Source: Methanobacteriota archaeon
Lineage (GTDB): Archaea; Thermoplasmatota; Thermoplasmata; Methanomassiliicoccales; Methanomethylophilaceae
NCBI GenBank assembly: GCA_012719315.1
Contig: JAAYAP010000057.1
Span: forward strand, 1 to 7,284
Length of the DNA: 7,284 nucleotides
Direction: 5' to 3'
The position numbers and the translations under genes are program-made. The notes beneath the pieces were generated by a model, which saw only the letters and a list, made by a program, of their open reading frames with translations, was not told where the DNA came from and did no database searches. Position 1 is the first letter of the stretch. Every line of letters begins with the position of its first letter. Below, one piece after another: positions 6,687 through 7,284 of this stretch.

Positions 6687-7130
6687 ATGGTCAGAATCGA
6701 ACGCATACTGATACCTACGGACGGAAGCGAATTCTCAGAGATGTCGGCTAGATACGGACTGATGCTTGCCAAGGAACTCGGTGCCGTTGTGCACGCAGTG
6801 CATGTGTTCGATATGAATACCCTTGTGACCACACGCTATCCCGAGACAGAGGAGTACATCCGCAAAACCTGCGAGACCTATGTCAACAGGGTCGTGGAGA
6901 TGGGGAAGGAAGCCGGTGTCGAAGTCGGCCCGCTCATGTACACGGGCGATCCGGCGAAGATCCTCGTGGACCTCTCCAATGATTACGATCTGGTGGTCAT
7001 GGGGACGGTCGGACGCACCGGGCTGTCGCATATGATCATCGGCAGCGTGGCCGAGAAGGTCGTCAGACTGTCCAAGGCGCCGGTCCTCGTTTACAAGGAC
7101 AAGACGAAGGCGGAGAAGTCAAAGCACTGA
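6687..7130 (+). CDS. Universal stress protein, UspA family, ATP-binding type
   Basis: Single-domain cytoplasmic universal stress protein of 147 residues, the usual length. The N-terminal strand and loop RILIPTDGSEFSEMSARYGL (6-25) is the family start, with D12 at the adenine/ribose-binding position. The C-terminal nucleotide motif G-x2-G-x9-G-S is complete (G106, G109, G119-S120 in GTVGRTGLSHMIIGS), followed by VAEKVVRLSKAPVLVYK (121-137). It therefore belongs to the ATP-binding subgroup resembling archaeal MJ0577. Such proteins usually dimerise and are tied to stress or energy state; the precise role of this one is unknown. The tail is lysine-rich (KDKTKAEKSKH). The start is ATG 6687, chosen by the TATA distance; a GTG at 6675 would add four residues. 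The gene is divergent from smc, and its 3' end overlaps the convergent phosphatase gene by 12 bp. Confidence 0.94.
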   Translation: MVRIERILIPTDGSEFSEMSARYGLMLAKELGAVVHAVHVFDMNTLVTTRYPETEEYIRKTCETYVNRVVEMGKEAGVEVGPLMYTGDPAKILVDLSNDYDLVVMGTVGRTGLSHMIIGSVAEKVVRLSKAPVLVYKDKTKAEKSKH

Positions 7131-7284
7131 CAGCAGCTCCGGGATGTCGGCCACCGAGGCCACGACATGGGTCGGCTTGATGTCGGTGCCCTCCAGATCG
7201 CCGAGGGCGGTCTCCCCGCTGAGGACGAGGATGGAGGCTATGCCCGCTTCGTGCGCCATCTTCATATCGGTGTACAGGCGGTCC
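7119..7284 (-). CDS. HAD-superfamily (NagD-like, HAD-IIA) sugar/nucleotide phosphatase, C-terminal part
   Basis: The last 54 codons and TGA of a leftward gene that enters from the right edge; the 5' part is outside. The peptide begins DRLYTDMKMAHEAGIASILV and continues with LSGETALGDLEG, then DIKPTHVVASVADIPELL. This matches HAD motif IV (GDRLxTDIxxGxxAGI), whose aspartates bind the catalytic Mg2+, followed by the typical VLSGET...L and KPTHVV.S..ELL ending of NagD/4-nitrophenylphosphatase-like hydrolases. The catalytic DxD nucleophile and cap domain are not visible, so activity and substrate cannot be judged. Its stop lies inside the end of the UspA gene, giving a tail-to-tail overlap (7119-7130). 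The family is supported by motif order; class IIA is inferred. Confidence 0.85.
   Translation of the reverse strand, partial: DRLYTDMKMAHEAGIASILVLSGETALGDLEGTDIKPTHVVASVADIPELLSVL

Noticed and set aside
6545..6832. Minus-strand frame of 95 codons and plus-strand frame 6569-6751 around the UspA start
   Set aside because: Both overlap the UspA promoter or coding sequence in other frames and show no recognisable domain.

Overview
The window looks like chromosomal DNA from a euryarchaeal archaeon, most likely in or near the Thermoplasmata/Methanomassiliicoccales (class is a moderate guess, order a weak one). Archaeal signs are a stand-alone Sm-like (LSm) gene, an archaeal-style ScpA, AT-rich TATA boxes (TTTAAATAT, TATTATAAAT) at the expected distance upstream of genes, and a universal stress gene whose TATA box sits about 27 nt before its ATG, as in leaderless archaeal transcripts. 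All six stop codons visible are TGA.

Layout, left to right. Positions 1-1131 (minus) hold the first 377 codons of a binding-protein-dependent ABC transporter permease that runs off the left edge. It has one complete permease domain and the start of a second, so it is probably a fused double permease. Its 53-nt upstream gap carries a near-perfect 17-bp palindrome. Positions 1185-1406 (minus) encode an LSm protein. Positions 1507-2007, 2008-2862 (or 2880) and 2877-6461 (minus) encode ScpB, ScpA and SMC. A divergent intergenic region (6462-6686) separates smc from a rightward UspA-family gene (6687-7130), which overlaps by 12 bp the 3' end of a leftward HAD-family phosphatase gene cut by the right edge (7119-7284).

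How the genes work together: smc, scpA and scpB make the three parts of the prokaryotic condensin complex (SMC ATPase, kleisin, and winged-helix kleisin-binding protein), which compacts and segregates the chromosome. They are packed as smc-scpA-scpB with touching or overlapping ends, which implies one transcript and probably translational coupling. lsm lies just downstream in the same direction but appears to have its own TATA element inside the gap. The permease, stress protein and phosphatase are probably separate units.

I see no mobile element, CRISPR array, rRNA or tRNA. The window is mostly ordinary core genome. The points worth a second look are the scpA/scpB junction (same frame, one TGA apart), the palindrome before the transporter gene, and the choice of LSm start. 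I found no strong case for a new biological system.
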